From: Bradyrhizobium sp. BR 10289
GTDB lineage: Bacteria > Pseudomonadota > Alphaproteobacteria > Rhizobiales > Xanthobacteraceae
Assembly (NCBI RefSeq): GCF_019455385.1
Contig: NZ_JACOFR010000004.1
Span: forward strand, 389,645 to 453,644
DNA: 64,000 nucleotides
Reading direction: 5' to 3'
Under the pieces are notes generated by a model. That model made no database searches and was not told the DNA's origin. It worked only from the letters and a program-made list of their open reading frames with translations. This document shows positions 54,196-64,000 of the stretch, piece by piece. The translations under genes and the position numbers were made by a program. How positions within the stretch are numbered: the stretch's first letter is position 1; each line of letters opens with the position of its first letter.

Positions 54196-54540
54196 CTACG
54201 TCTTCGCCAGTTCCAGAAAATGCCGCCCGGCGCGATCCTCGGTCTCGACGATCCAGGCATCGGGATCGAAGCGGAGCTCCTTGGTCAGGCGTTCCTCGAC
54301 TGCGGCTTCGGGTTGCGGCTGCGGCGCAATCGGCACGAAGAACCGGTCGACCGGGCGGCCGTCGTCGTAAGACGTCTGCGGCGCCGGCACGTAGAGCATC
54401 GCATTGCCGTCGAGCAGCGACACCTTGACGAACACCGCACCCGCCTCCTCGGCGCCGCGACGGCGCACTGCGCCGAACACGCCCTCGGTCTGGCAGCGGC
54501 GCAAGTAAGCGGAGACCCAGATGTTTGATTTCAAACGCAT
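54196..54540 (-). CDS. DUF1491 family protein
   Basis: The 114-residue product starts MRLKSNIWVSAYLRRCQTEG and has the DUF1491 pattern GAVFVKVSLLDGNAMLYVPAP and DPDAWIVETEDRAGRHFLE. The ATG at 54540 lies 3 bp after the brnA stop. Function unknown; the short length and absence of signals match the family. It follows the BrnTA pair on the same strand and may be read through from it. Confidence 0.9.
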   Translation of the reverse strand: MRLKSNIWVSAYLRRCQTEGVFGAVRRRGAEEAGAVFVKVSLLDGNAMLYVPAPQTSYDDGRPVDRFFVPIAPQPQPEAAVEERLTKELRFDPDAWIVETEDRAGRHFLELAKT

Positions 54541-54543
54541 CAA

Positions 54544-54837
54544 CTAACCCGCGGCAGAACTGCGCTTGCGCTTCACCACTTTGACCAGCGCTTCGTCAAT
54601 CCGGCTCTGCCACCCCGGGCCATCAGCCTTGAAATAATCCACCACGGAAGGGCTCAGCCGCAGGGTCACCTGTCGCTTTGTGGGCGCTTTATTGGGTCCA
54701 CGGCCCTTGCGCATACCCGGGAAGACCTCATCGAAAGTCTTGGCCTTGGCGAAGTCATCCTTGGTCCACTCCGGATTGTCGCTCACCGCACGCAGGTCCA
54801 GTGCGGTGTAGCGCTTTTTAGCGGCGGTTCGCTTCAT
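54544..54837 (-). CDS. brnA: BrnA-family antitoxin
   Basis: The 97-residue product from the ATG at 54837 has the BrnA layout: a helical N-terminus (ALDLRAVSDNPEWTKDDFAKAK) and a ribbon-helix-helix DNA-binding domain at the end (KRQVTLRLSPSVVDYFKADG, then WQSRIDEALVKVVKRK). BrnA neutralises BrnT and represses the operon. It overlaps the brnT gene by 20 bp. Its basic tail fits DNA binding. Confidence 0.92.
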   Translation of the reverse strand: MKRTAAKKRYTALDLRAVSDNPEWTKDDFAKAKTFDEVFPGMRKGRGPNKAPTKRQVTLRLSPSVVDYFKADGPGWQSRIDEALVKVVKRKRSSAAG

Positions 54838-55078
54838 AGAGCTCCCTCTCCTTCTTGCTGGCAGGGCGCATGCTGACAACGCTGATGCCCTCGGTTCCCC
54901 GAGTCGCGAAGATGACCGAGATGACGCCACGAATATTGATGCCAATCGCGCGCCAGCGGTTGCGATACGAGGCCAACACCAGAGCGTTATCGAAGAACTT
55001 CTCGTTGAGATCAGCGAAATCCATCCCGTGCTTGTCGAGATTGGCTCGGCGCTTTGGCTCGTCCCAAACGATTTTCAC
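54818..55078 (-). CDS. brnT: BrnT-family toxin (ribonuclease-fold)
   Basis: The 86-residue product starts at GTG 55078, MKIVWDEPKRRANLDKHGMDF, the typical BrnT opening, and continues RWRAIGINIRGVISVIFATRG to a C-terminal PASKKEREL. BrnT is a RelE-like RNase that slows translation until bound by BrnA. A perfect 18-bp palindrome sits directly upstream and may be the operator. The pair is chromosomal and not beside other mobile genes. Confidence 0.93.
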   Translation of the reverse strand: MKIVWDEPKRRANLDKHGMDFADLNEKFFDNALVLASYRNRWRAIGINIRGVISVIFATRGTEGISVVSMRPASKKERELYEANRR

Positions 55079-55084
55079 AAGGTT

Positions 55085-55102
55085 ATTTTGTAACTACAAA
55101 AT
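55085..55102. promoter_or_regulatory. Perfect palindrome upstream of brnT, probable operator
   Basis: ATTTTGTA at 55085-55092 and TACAAAAT at 55095-55102 are exact reverse complements around AC. It begins 7 bases upstream of the brnT start. A RelE/RHH-type antitoxin commonly binds such AT-rich palindromes. It could also overlap the -10 region. Confidence 0.7.
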
Positions 55103-55184
55103 GACCTTCAGTCAATTGCAATCGGCCCAGCCGCGGAACGGCAGCGAGGGTCGTCGAGGATTATGGTGTGCGGAACCCTGACGC

Positions 55185-55914
55185 TTATTCGACGGGATGG
55201 CCGATCGCGGCGGCGAGTTCGCGCAGCAGGCGGTCGGAGACCTGGCCGGTGACCTGCATCTTGTGCTCGCGCTCGAATTTCTGGATCGCGGACTGGGTCT
55301 CGGCGCCCATCGCGCCCGTGATCTTCAGATTGCCATAGCCGTATTCGGACAGCGCGCGCTGCACGCCGGCGATGCGCCTGGCAGCCGGGCTCTGCTGCAC
55401 CGGAATCGGCGCCGGCGGACGGGCGACGGCGACCGCAGACGATTGCGGTGTCGTGGCCTTGATCACCAGATTGGTCATGGGATCGCCCGAGCGCGGCGTC
55501 GAAGACGTCGTGTCAGCCGGCTTCTCGGGCGCCTTCTCGGCGGCTCTTTCGGCGGGTTTGGGCTCGACGCGAAACTCGGTCGCCTTCGGCTCGAGCGGCG
55601 AGGTATCGGCGCCGACGGGGCGCGGGCGCGGCATCGGATTGGACAGCGGCACCGAGGACGGCGCAGGAAGATTGATCACGGTGCCGAACATCGGCGCCGG
55701 ATGCCGGCCGGTCTGCAGGAACAGCGCGTTGGCGACGATCGCTGTGACCGCGGCGACGGCGACGAGGCCTGCGAGCGTATCCTTGGGGCTGTGCAGCAGC
55801 ACACGCATCACGAGGTTGCGCTCGGTCTCGACGTCGATGACCGCAGCCTTGGTACCAGCCTTGGCGCCACTCTTGGCGCGGCGGCGCGGAGCAACTTCGT
55901 CGTCGGCAGACTTC

Positions 55915-55922
<8 letters not shown>
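55185..55922 (-). CDS. Membrane-anchored peptidoglycan-binding protein
   Basis: The 245-residue product (GTG at 55922) has a basic cytoplasmic N-terminus, a membrane segment near 49-69 (DTLAGLVAVAAVTAIVANALF), a Pro/Ala/Glu-rich periplasmic linker (75-180), and a PG_binding_1 domain at 180-245 (VQRALSEYGYGNLKITGAMG, KFEREHKMQVTG). It would tether to the cell wall. It overlaps the end of the PAS kinase gene by 8 bp, so the two are translationally coupled. Confidence 0.9.
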
Positions 55923-57819
<1,897 letters not shown>

Positions 57820-58210
57820 TCGTCTTTAGAAGACGCGCCGGAACGCCTCCTTATCGTTGAGCCACCGTGTCAGAGCGACCTTAAACGAGTGCTAAGGCGA
57901 TGCCGCGCGCGGCCGGACACCGTGTCATCCCTGAGCTTTTTAGACGATTTGACGACGTCTTCAGCGAGGATGGTGAACACAGGGTTTCATCGTCCGTCGC
58001 ATGGTTTCGAATTGGTGGACATGCGCCCCCCGGAACACCACGGGGACCCCGCATCAAGGGAAAATTTACGAGGCCGCAGCCTCGGAAGAATTTTGCGTCA
58101 ATTTTCCACGAATTAAGCGGAAGGCAATCACTTGCGATTTATCGAGAGTTGCTAGGTCCGAACGTCTCGCGGAAATCGCCGCGGCCGGATCTAACGTACA
58201 GGTCGATCAG
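57820..58210. other. 391-bp divergent intergenic region
   Basis: This gap lies between the PAS kinase (left) and the DUF5330 gene (right). It holds both promoters. Notable pieces are TTAA-N7-CTAA at 57881-57895 (one mismatch from the CtrA consensus) and the AT-rich stretch AAATTTACGAGG near 58062-58073 plus GAATTAAGC near 58109-58117. I see no gene with a credible start. Confidence 0.5.
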
Positions 58211-58648
58211 ATGCGCTTTCTGCTCCGCATCACATTCTGGCTCGGGCTGGTGCTGGTGCTCCTGCCCAGGGACAAGACGCCCGAATCGGAGAGGCTGCCG
58301 CAGATCGGTGCTGCCGATGCGGTGCAGGCTGCGACCGCGGCCGTCTCCGACATGACCCAGTTCTGCAAGCGCCAGCCGGCGGCCTGCGAGGTCGGCGGAC
58401 AGGCCGCGACCATCATCGGCCAGCGCGCCCAGGACGGCGCGAAGAAGATCTATCAGATCATCAACGACAAGAAAGAGCAGTTCGAGAAGACCGATAAGAA
58501 CGAGAAGAACGACAAGAAGGCGCCTGACCACACCGGCTCGATCGCAATGGCCGGCGAAGGCGACAGCACTGCGAGCGAGACGCCGCGCGACACCCTGACC
58601 GAGGACGACCTCGCGCTGGAATGGCGCGGCCCCGCGCCAGCGAATTAG
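58211..58648 (+). CDS. DUF5330 family protein
   Basis: The 145-residue product from ATG 58211 starts MRFLLRITFWLGLVLVLLP, a signal or anchor, then a conserved DUF5330 block (MTQFCKRQPAACEVGGQAATIIGQRAQDGAKKI near 49-81 in two pieces) and an acidic/lysine-rich middle. It is a rhizobial family of unknown role, probably facing the periplasm with two cysteines for a possible disulfide. It reads away from the PAS kinase. Confidence 0.85.
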   Translation: MRFLLRITFWLGLVLVLLPRDKTPESERLPQIGAADAVQAATAAVSDMTQFCKRQPAACEVGGQAATIIGQRAQDGAKKIYQIINDKKEQFEKTDKNEKNDKKAPDHTGSIAMAGEGDSTASETPRDTLTEDDLALEWRGPAPAN

Positions 58649-58678
58649 GACGAACGTTCCGGCACGAGCTTTGGGTTC

Positions 58679-58810
58679 ACCTCTCCCGAAGGGAGAGGTC
58701 GGATCGCCGCGAAGCTGCGATCCGGGTGAGGGATTACAGTCTTACTGAATACCGCGGCCCCTCACCCGGATTGCTACGCAATCCGACCTCTCCCCGCGGG
58801 GGAGAGGTGA
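58679..58810. repeat. Dispersed inverted repeat between DUF5330 and sufE-like genes
   Basis: ACCTCTCCC-containing arms occur at both ends: GGGAGAGGTCGGATCGC with GCGATCCGGGTGAGGG on the left, and CCCCTCACCCGGATTGC with GCAATCCGACCTCTCCCC on the right. The two halves are inverted copies with small hairpins inside each. This type of element is common in Bradyrhizobium noncoding DNA. No gene within. Confidence 0.8.
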
Positions 58811-58919
58811 AGCAGACGACCGACTGCACGCAATCCAATCATCAATAAGCCCGCCAAAGCCTATCGATTTCGCGGCTCTTCGTCCCTATATTGGCCCGAA
58901 CAGGAACTTTCGTGCCGAT

Positions 58920-59348
58920 ATGACTGATATTGACGAGATCAGGGACAATTTCGAGCTTCTGGACGAGTGGGACGACCGCTACCGGTACGTCATCGAACTC
59001 GGCCGTACCCTGGAACCAATGCCGGAGGCCGAGCACTCCGCCGAGAACAAGGTGAATGGCTGCGTCAGCCAGGTGTGGCTGCAGAAACTGGTCGACCGCG
59101 ATGGCGGCGTACCGATCCTGAAATACCGCGGCGACAGCGACGCACATATCGTGCGCGGGCTGGTCGCGATCGTGCTCGCGCTCTATTCCGGCCGCACGCC
59201 GCAGGAGATCCTCGATACCGACGCGATCGCGGTGTTCAACGAGTTCGGCTTTCGCGATCATCTGTCGCCACAGCGCTCCAACGGATTGCGCTCGATGGTC
59301 GAGCGGATCAAGACCGATGCGAGAGAGGCGCTCGCGGAAGCGTCCTAG
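58920..59348 (+). CDS. sufE: SufE-family cysteine desulfurase activator
   Basis: The 142-residue product has SufE hallmarks: MTDIDEIRDNFELLDEWDDRYR at the start and the sulfur-accepting cysteine in KVNGCVSQVWLQ (Cys48). It accepts persulfide from SufS and passes it to the SufBCD scaffold for Fe-S cluster assembly. No suf genes are adjacent. The C-terminal region (FNEFGFRDHLSPQRSNGLRSM) is typical. Confidence 0.95.
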   Translation: MTDIDEIRDNFELLDEWDDRYRYVIELGRTLEPMPEAEHSAENKVNGCVSQVWLQKLVDRDGGVPILKYRGDSDAHIVRGLVAIVLALYSGRTPQEILDTDAIAVFNEFGFRDHLSPQRSNGLRSMVERIKTDAREALAEAS

Positions 59349-59352
59349 CTTC

Positions 59353-59442
59353 GTAGGGTGGGCAAAGGCGCAACGCGCCGTGCCCACGAGCTTTCTCCAA
59401 TTACACTCGGAACGTGGGCACGCTTCGCTTTGCCCACCCTAC
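59353..59442. repeat. Inverted repeat between sufE and mucR-like genes
   Basis: GTAGGGTGGGCAAAGGCG at the left end pairs with CGCTTTGCCCACCCTAC at the right end (59426-59442), and CGTGCCCACG with CGTGGGCACG inside. It forms a long hairpin between two convergent genes and could stop transcription from both. It is a recurrent sequence in this genus. Confidence 0.8.
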
Positions 59443-59458
59443 GAGATCTCGAACTGGA

Positions 59459-59878
59459 CTACTTCCCCTTCTTCCGCTGCTGCTGTCCGAGCCCCATCTG
59501 CTTGGCCAGTTGCGAGCGCGCCACCGCGTAGTTCGGCGCGACCATGGGATAGTCGGCCGGCAGGCCCCATTTCTCGCGATATTGCTCCGGCGTCATGTTG
59601 TACTGCGTGCGCAGATGGCGCTTCAGCGACTTGAAGCGCTTGCCGTCTTCGAGGCACACCAGATAATCCGGCGCGATCGACTTCTTGAGCGAGACCGCCG
59701 GCTTCGCCGGCTCGAGCGGCACGGCCTCGGCGCGGCCCGACGAGACGCGCACCAGCGCGCCGTGCACCTGGCTGATCAGGTTCGGAATCTCGGCAGCCGG
59801 CGTCGGGTTGTTGCCGACATAGGCCGACACGATGCTCGCGGTCAGCTCGATGAAATTCTTGGCCCCGGCATCCGACAT
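59459..59878 (-). CDS. mucR: MucR/Ros-family regulator with altered zinc ligands
   Basis: The 139-residue product begins MSDAGAKNFIELTASIVSAYVGNN, the oligomerising N-terminus of MucR/Ros proteins, and has a finger region with CLEDGKRFKSLKRHLRTQYN. The usual ligands Cys-Cys-His-His are here Cys75, Asp78, His88 and Tyr93, so canonical zinc binding is doubtful. Mesorhizobium Ml proteins with similar losses still bind AT-rich DNA. MucR represses exopolysaccharide and cell-cycle genes. AAGGA precedes the ATG. Confidence 0.93.
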   Translation of the reverse strand: MSDAGAKNFIELTASIVSAYVGNNPTPAAEIPNLISQVHGALVRVSSGRAEAVPLEPAKPAVSLKKSIAPDYLVCLEDGKRFKSLKRHLRTQYNMTPEQYREKWGLPADYPMVAPNYAVARSQLAKQMGLGQQQRKKGK

Positions 59879-60037
59879 GGCCCGACCTTTCCTTAAATCC
59901 TGCGCCTCACAGGACAGACGCCACCGAAGTATTCCGTGTCAACAAATACGTTCGGCCAAATACAGAGCAGACCAATATGAGCTGATGACTGAGGACGTGA
60001 CAAGAATGGCGGCGCTTTACTTGAGCGCCCGCGGGCG

Positions 60038-60946
60038 TCAGCCGCCCCGCTGGTCGAGATGCGCCCGCAGCTCATCGATCGAGGCAAAGCGCATCATGCC
60101 TTCGGGCATCTGCGCTTCGATCGAGCCGTCGGAGTAAAGCGAATAGGCCATGCCGTCGACAATGCCGGATTTGAGCACGGTGACCGGCGCCTGCTCGACC
60201 TCCGGCTCCGGCTCGGGTGCGCGCGGCGGCGCGGGCGGAGCGGCCTCGGTGAAGGTCGATGGCGAGCGCGGCGGCGGGCGCCGCGCGGCGGCCGGCGGCT
60301 CCGGCGGACGCATCCGATCCGCCCGCGGCCAGGCGTCTTCGAAGCTCGCAGGCGGCGCGTCCGGAGAGGTGGGCTCTGCCTGCGGCGGCGATGGCGGACC
60401 TTCGGCGACCTTTGCCTCGGCACGTTCGCGTTCCTTTCGCGAACTCGAGGCGAACAGCAGATTGCGCCGGCGCGGCGCTTCGGGAGCTTCAGGAAGCGGC
60501 GGCGTTGCCGGCTCCGGCGCAGGCGGCGACTCGACGCGTGGCCGCTCGCGCAGCGGCGCTTCGCCTTGCCATGGCGGCGGCGCGGCGGTCGGTGGCGGGG
60601 CGATCGGCTCGGCCCGCATCGCCCCAGCAGGTGCAGGCTCGGGCGCAGTAGCGCCAGACGTCGCAAGGCCCGGCAGCACGGGCCTGACCCGCACTTCCGA
60701 GGGCGCACCGGCAAGCCGGCGGGCGATGGCCCTCAGCTCGAGCAGCACGAGATGCAGCCCGATCAGTAACATTCCGGAGCAGACGCCAATGGTGCCGGAG
60801 ATTATGAGGGTGCTGCCGAGGCTGAATTCCCTGACGGAAAAGCCAAAAGCGACCGCAAGGAGGCCCGCCATGGCGGCGAGGATGCCCGCGATCAACAATG
60901 CCAAGGTCATCGAACCCACCCCAAGCCGCGTGTCCACACGCGACAT
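60038..60946 (-). CDS. Membrane protein with long proline-rich cytosolic or periplasmic tail
   Basis: The 302-residue product has two membrane segments near residues 13-37 and 42-72 (MTLALLIAGILAAMAGLLAV, then TLIISGTIGVCSGMLLIGLH). About 180 residues of low-complexity Pro/Ala/Arg/Glu follow, ending in a conserved block with VTVLKSGIVDGMAYSLYSDG and IEAQMPEGMMRFASIDELRA. An ATG at 60910 is an alternative start with a better ribosome site. The C-terminal block is probably the functional part. No named family is recognised. Confidence 0.85.
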   Translation of the reverse strand: MSRVDTRLGVGSMTLALLIAGILAAMAGLLAVAFGFSVREFSLGSTLIISGTIGVCSGMLLIGLHLVLLELRAIARRLAGAPSEVRVRPVLPGLATSGATAPEPAPAGAMRAEPIAPPPTAAPPPWQGEAPLRERPRVESPPAPEPATPPLPEAPEAPRRRNLLFASSSRKERERAEAKVAEGPPSPPQAEPTSPDAPPASFEDAWPRADRMRPPEPPAAARRPPPRSPSTFTEAAPPAPPRAPEPEPEVEQAPVTVLKSGIVDGMAYSLYSDGSIEAQMPEGMMRFASIDELRAHLDQRGG

Positions 60947-61228
60947 CCTCTCACTCTACGCCACGATACCGTCATACTGTGTTCCTCGCCAACGACCAAT
61001 TGTGGGCGGCGTTCCTAAAGGGAAGGAAATCAGGGACTTATTCACATTCCCTTCAGCTACGGATCGTTACTGCTAGTACGCTCCCGGTTGCAAGGATTTG
61101 CTGCGTCGCATCAGGAATTTAGCCATAATGCCCAATTACTTGGTAATGGAACTGCGCTATAGGGAGACCGGGGAAGTGGCCCACGCGCACCAGCTGGGCC
61201 AAGAGGGGATTCCGGGTCACCAATAGCC

Positions 61229-62878
61229 ATGACATCCATCACGACTTCGGCGATCGACACGCCCCAGCGGCGCTCGGTCGAACGGACTTGCGACGATCTC
61301 GCCATGCTGGTGCTGGCTGCGGTCGCCGTCATCGCCGGCTTGACCTTCCGCGACTACGGGCTCGGCTGGGATGATTACACCCACGCTGAATATGCCGATT
61401 TGTTGCTGCGCATGTACGGTTCCGGTTTCCGGGACACCGCGGCGCTCTCCTTTGCCAACCTCTACATGTACGGCGGCGGCTTCGACATGGTCGCGGCCCT
61501 CCTGCACAAGGTCATTCCGCTCGAGCTGTTCGAGACGCGCCGGCTGGTCGGGGCGATCGTCGGCGCGATCGGGCTTGCGGTGACATGGCGGCTCGGCCGC
61601 CGCATCGGCGGACCGCTTGCCGGCCTTGCCGCATTGCTGCTGCTCGCGCTCTGCCCGATCTTCTACGGCCACATGTTCATGAACCCGAAGGATGCGCCCT
61701 TCGCGGTGGCGATGATCATCCTGATGCTCGGCCTCGTCCGGCTCGCGGAGGAGTATCCGCAGCCATCGCCGCGCACCGTCCTGATCGTCGGCCTCGGTGC
61801 CGGCCTTGCGCTCGGCACCCGCATTCTCGGCGGTCTTTCGCTGGTCTACGCCGTGGTCGGCTTCACTCCGCTGTTGCTGGAGGAGCTGCGCGCCGAACGC
61901 CCGCGCGAGGCGATCAGGCGCTTCGTCCATGTCGTCTATGTGCTGCTGCCCGGCCTCGTGTTCGGCTATCTGGTGATGGGCCTGATCTGGCCGTGGTCGA
62001 TCATGGAGCCCGGCAATCCCTTCGAGGCGCTGACCTATTTCTCGCACTTCTTCGAAAAGCCCTGGAAGGAAATGTTCGACGGCGCGATCGTGTCCGTGCC
62101 CGACATGCCCTGGTCCTATCTGCCGACGCTGTTCGCGCTTCAGCTGCCCGAAGTGATGCTGGTGCTGATGGGCGGCGCCGTGTTCAGCACCTTCGCCATG
62201 CTGCCGCGCCGCGAGGTTCCGGCACGCCGCAAGACCATCCTCCTGATGCTGACGCTGGCTGCGACCCTGCCGCTCGCGATCGCGATGGTGAAGCGCCCGG
62301 CGCTCTACAACGGCATCCGCCATTTCGTCTTCGTGATCCCACCGATGGCGGTGCTCGGCGGCGTCGCCTTCGCCTGGACCATGGAGCGGCTGCGCGCCAA
62401 GCACCGCACCTGGCAGCCGGTGGTGCTCGCGACCTTCTGCTTCGGCCTCGCGCTCTCGCTGGCCGAGATGATCCGCCTGCATCCCTATCAATACACCCAC
62501 TTCAACCACATCGCCGGCACCGTGCGCGGCGCCGACGACCGTTTCATGCTGGACTATTGGGGCCTGGCGCTGAAGCAGGCCTCGGACGAGCTGCGCGAAC
62601 AGCTGGTCGAGCGCCAGGAAGTTCCGCCGCGGGGTCGCAAATGGAAGGTCGCGGTGTGCGGTCCGCAGCGTCCGGCGCAGGTCGCGCTCGGGCCCGACTT
62701 CACCATCGGTTGGGATTCCAACGCCGCCGATTTCGCCATGACGCTCGGCGAGTTCTACTGCAAGGGCCTGACCGCGCCCGTGCTGGTCGAGATCAAGCGC
62801 GACGACGTGGTGTTCGCCCGCGTCTACGACATCCGCGGCAGCAGCATTTCCAGCCTGCTCTCGATCCCGGCGCCGTAA
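61229..62878 (+). CDS. Polytopic membrane glycosyltransferase-like protein (GT39/ArnT-like)
   Basis: The 549-residue product has about 10-12 membrane segments. The first loop carries RDYGLGWDDYTHAEYADLL, the paired-acid motif expected for a lipid-phosphate sugar transferase of the GT-C fold. Other loops include HMFMNPKDAPFAVA and LGTRILGGLSLVYAVVGF. The last 150 residues are periplasmic and soluble. Members add sugars or amino sugars to lipids, proteins or polysaccharides. The acceptor is unknown. No partner genes are adjacent. Confidence 0.85.
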   Translation: MTSITTSAIDTPQRRSVERTCDDLAMLVLAAVAVIAGLTFRDYGLGWDDYTHAEYADLLLRMYGSGFRDTAALSFANLYMYGGGFDMVAALLHKVIPLELFETRRLVGAIVGAIGLAVTWRLGRRIGGPLAGLAALLLLALCPIFYGHMFMNPKDAPFAVAMIILMLGLVRLAEEYPQPSPRTVLIVGLGAGLALGTRILGGLSLVYAVVGFTPLLLEELRAERPREAIRRFVHVVYVLLPGLVFGYLVMGLIWPWSIMEPGNPFEALTYFSHFFEKPWKEMFDGAIVSVPDMPWSYLPTLFALQLPEVMLVLMGGAVFSTFAMLPRREVPARRKTILLMLTLAATLPLAIAMVKRPALYNGIRHFVFVIPPMAVLGGVAFAWTMERLRAKHRTWQPVVLATFCFGLALSLAEMIRLHPYQYTHFNHIAGTVRGADDRFMLDYWGLALKQASDELREQLVERQEVPPRGRKWKVAVCGPQRPAQVALGPDFTIGWDSNAADFAMTLGEFYCKGLTAPVLVEIKRDDVVFARVYDIRGSSISSLLSIPAP

Positions 62879-63019
62879 GATTATTCTCCTGCGGTTCTGA
62901 ATTCCGGGACCATCTCGCATGCAGGCTACGCTGAACTGCCGCGCTTGATGTGCCTTGCTGCCGTTCCCGACCAAGTCTAGGCTCCTCCCCGCAACAACGA
63001 TGTTTCGGAGAGACCAGCC

Positions 63020-63799
63020 ATGTCGCCAGCGGAAGCCCGCCTGAAGGAAGTGCCGTCTGATATGACGGAGGCCGAGTGGCAGCAGCGGGTCAATCTCGCC
63101 GCCTGCTATCGCCTGGTCGCGCTGTACGGCTGGGACGATCTGGTCGACACCCACATCTCCGCCCGCGTGCCCGGCCCCGAGCATCACTTCCTGATCAACC
63201 CCTACGGGCTGATGTTCGACGAGATCACGGCCTCGAGCCTGGTCAAGGTCGACCTGCACGGCAACCAGCTCACCGAGAGCGAATACAGCATCAACCCCGC
63301 CGGCTTCACCATCCATTCGGCGATCCACGAGGTGCGCGAGGACGCCATCTGCGTGCTGCATCTCCACACCCTCGACGGCACCGCGGTGTCGAGCTCGGCC
63401 GAAGGCCTCTTGCCGCTGAACCAGACCGCGCAGCTCGTCACCCACGACCTTGCCTATCACGACTATGAAGGCATCGCGCTCGACCACGACGAGCGGCCGC
63501 GGCTGCAGAAGGACCTCGGTGACCACAACCACATGCTGCTGCGCAACCACGGCACGCTGACGGTCGGCCGCTCGGTCGCCTCCGCCTTCGAGCGCATGTA
63601 CCACCTCGAGCGCGCCTGCTCGATGCAGGTCCGCACCCGCGCGCTGGGCACGCCGGTTTATCCGGTCGAGGAGATCGCGATCGAGAAGAACACCGAGCTG
63701 CTCGCCAACCGCGACCGCGCCGAGCTGCGCGCCACCAACCTCGTCTGGCCGCCGCTGCTGCGCAAGCTCGACCGCGAGCTGCCGGGCTACCGGTCTTGA
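63020..63799 (+). CDS. Class II aldolase/adducin family protein (second copy)
   Basis: The 259-residue product has metal-site motifs VLHLHTLDG near residue 114-122 and LLRNHGTLTVGRSVASAFERM near 173-193. Its N-terminus (EAEWQQRVNLAACYRLVALYGWDDLVDTHISARVPG in two parts) is typical of this large subgroup of adducin-like aldolases often annotated without substrate. It is only distantly similar to the protein at 3600-4346. GGAGAG lies 8 bases before the ATG. A terminator follows at 63858. Confidence 0.92.
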   Translation: MSPAEARLKEVPSDMTEAEWQQRVNLAACYRLVALYGWDDLVDTHISARVPGPEHHFLINPYGLMFDEITASSLVKVDLHGNQLTESEYSINPAGFTIHSAIHEVREDAICVLHLHTLDGTAVSSSAEGLLPLNQTAQLVTHDLAYHDYEGIALDHDERPRLQKDLGDHNHMLLRNHGTLTVGRSVASAFERMYHLERACSMQVRTRALGTPVYPVEEIAIEKNTELLANRDRAELRATNLVWPPLLRKLDRELPGYRS

Positions 63800-63857
63800 G
63801 ATTTTCACGAATTTGATGTAGGGTCGTCGCCAACTAACCTCTACGCCTTTTGGAATG

Positions 63858-63890
63858 AAACGCCGCCCAATTCCGGGCGGCGTTTTTGTT
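63858..63890 (+). terminator. Rho-independent terminator after the class II aldolase gene
   Basis: AAACGCCGCCC at 63858-63868 pairs with GGGCGGCGTTT at 63875-63885, with a 6-base loop AATTCC and a following TTTGTT. This is the clearest intrinsic terminator in the window. It is 59 bp beyond the stop of the aldolase. Confidence 0.9.
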
Positions 63891-63894
63891 TGCC

Positions 63895-63975
63895 GTCATT
63901 GCGAGGAGCGAAGCGACGAAGCAATCCAGACTGCATCAGCGGAGAGATTCTGGATTGCTTCGCGGCGCTCGCAAT
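63895..63975. repeat. Dispersed inverted repeat at the right edge
   Basis: GTCATTGCGAGGAGCGAAGC followed by GAAGCAATCCAGA pairs with TCTGGATTGCTTC and GCGCTCGCAAT near the right end. This REP-like element is very common in bradyrhizobial intergenic DNA. The remaining 25 bases to the window edge hold no gene start that can be supported. Confidence 0.8.
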
Positions 63976-64000
63976 TGTGCATGTTCACTAATTCGCTGAT

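Noticed and set aside
61217..63808. An 863-codon open frame on the minus strand opposite the GT39-like and class II aldolase genes
   Set aside because: It spans two well-supported genes and the gap between them, has Arg/His/Gln/Asp-rich composition without a domain, and is the usual antisense artefact of high-GC third positions.

Overview
The window is high-GC DNA from an alphaproteobacterium of the Bradyrhizobium/Rhodopseudomonas kind. The strongest pointers are the cytochrome c maturation operon cycHJKL in rhizobial order, the FeuP/FeuQ-type two-component pair beside it, a Ros/MucR regulator, an ars locus that uses an aquaglyceroporin (AqpS type) plus ArsC, and at least five imperfect inverted intergenic repeats of the kind scattered through Bradyrhizobium chromosomes. 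No tRNA, rRNA, transposase or CRISPR array was found.

Region 1 (1-10.2 kb) looks like a catabolic and uptake island. A leftward run (class II aldolase, HpaB-type flavin monooxygenase, flavin reductase, RidA-like, DUF1028, LysR) faces a rightward run (polyamine/opine-type ABC ATPase, Tat-exported binding protein, LLM flavin monooxygenase, fused double permease) across a 275-bp promoter region. The substrate is unknown. One flavin reductase could feed both monooxygenases.

Region 2 (10.3-24 kb) is envelope and regulatory core: a zinc alcohol dehydrogenase, an OmpR-family regulator with no kinase beside it, a DegP protease, a chemoreceptor, cycHJKL, two unknown proteins and the FeuQP pair. Region 3 (24.2-33.4 kb) holds a small membrane protein, the NHEJ protein Ku, a Flp pilin with an atypical cleavage site, small secreted or NTF2-like proteins, a TPP-dependent enzyme, a triple-GAF histidine kinase and a DHA2 exporter. 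Region 4 (33.6-40.2 kb) holds a YcgN protein, a PBP1A-type penicillin-binding protein with a DUF1214/DUF1254 pair, and two divergent transglutaminase-like proteins.

Region 5 (40-45.9 kb) is an arsenic-type resistance locus. Two ArsR repressors are divergent; one side carries a flavoprotein with a cysteine-rich tail and two MFS transporters (one frameshifted), the other aqpS-arsC. A perfect 11-bp inverted repeat overlaps the start of the second arsR. Region 6 (46-52.7 kb) contains three exported small proteins (GlcG/HbpS-like, DUF1259, PepSY-like), an L,D-transpeptidase, a GFA protein, an MBL-fold hydrolase with a divergent LysR regulator, and a lipoprotein. Region 7 (53-64 kb) contains a DUF2336 protein with an upstream TTAA-N7-TTAA box, DUF1491, a BrnT/BrnA toxin-antitoxin pair with a perfect operator-like palindrome, a PAS histidine kinase overlapping a peptidoglycan-binding protein gene, DUF5330, SufE, MucR, a proline-rich membrane protein, a GT39-like membrane protein and a second class II aldolase followed by a clear terminator.
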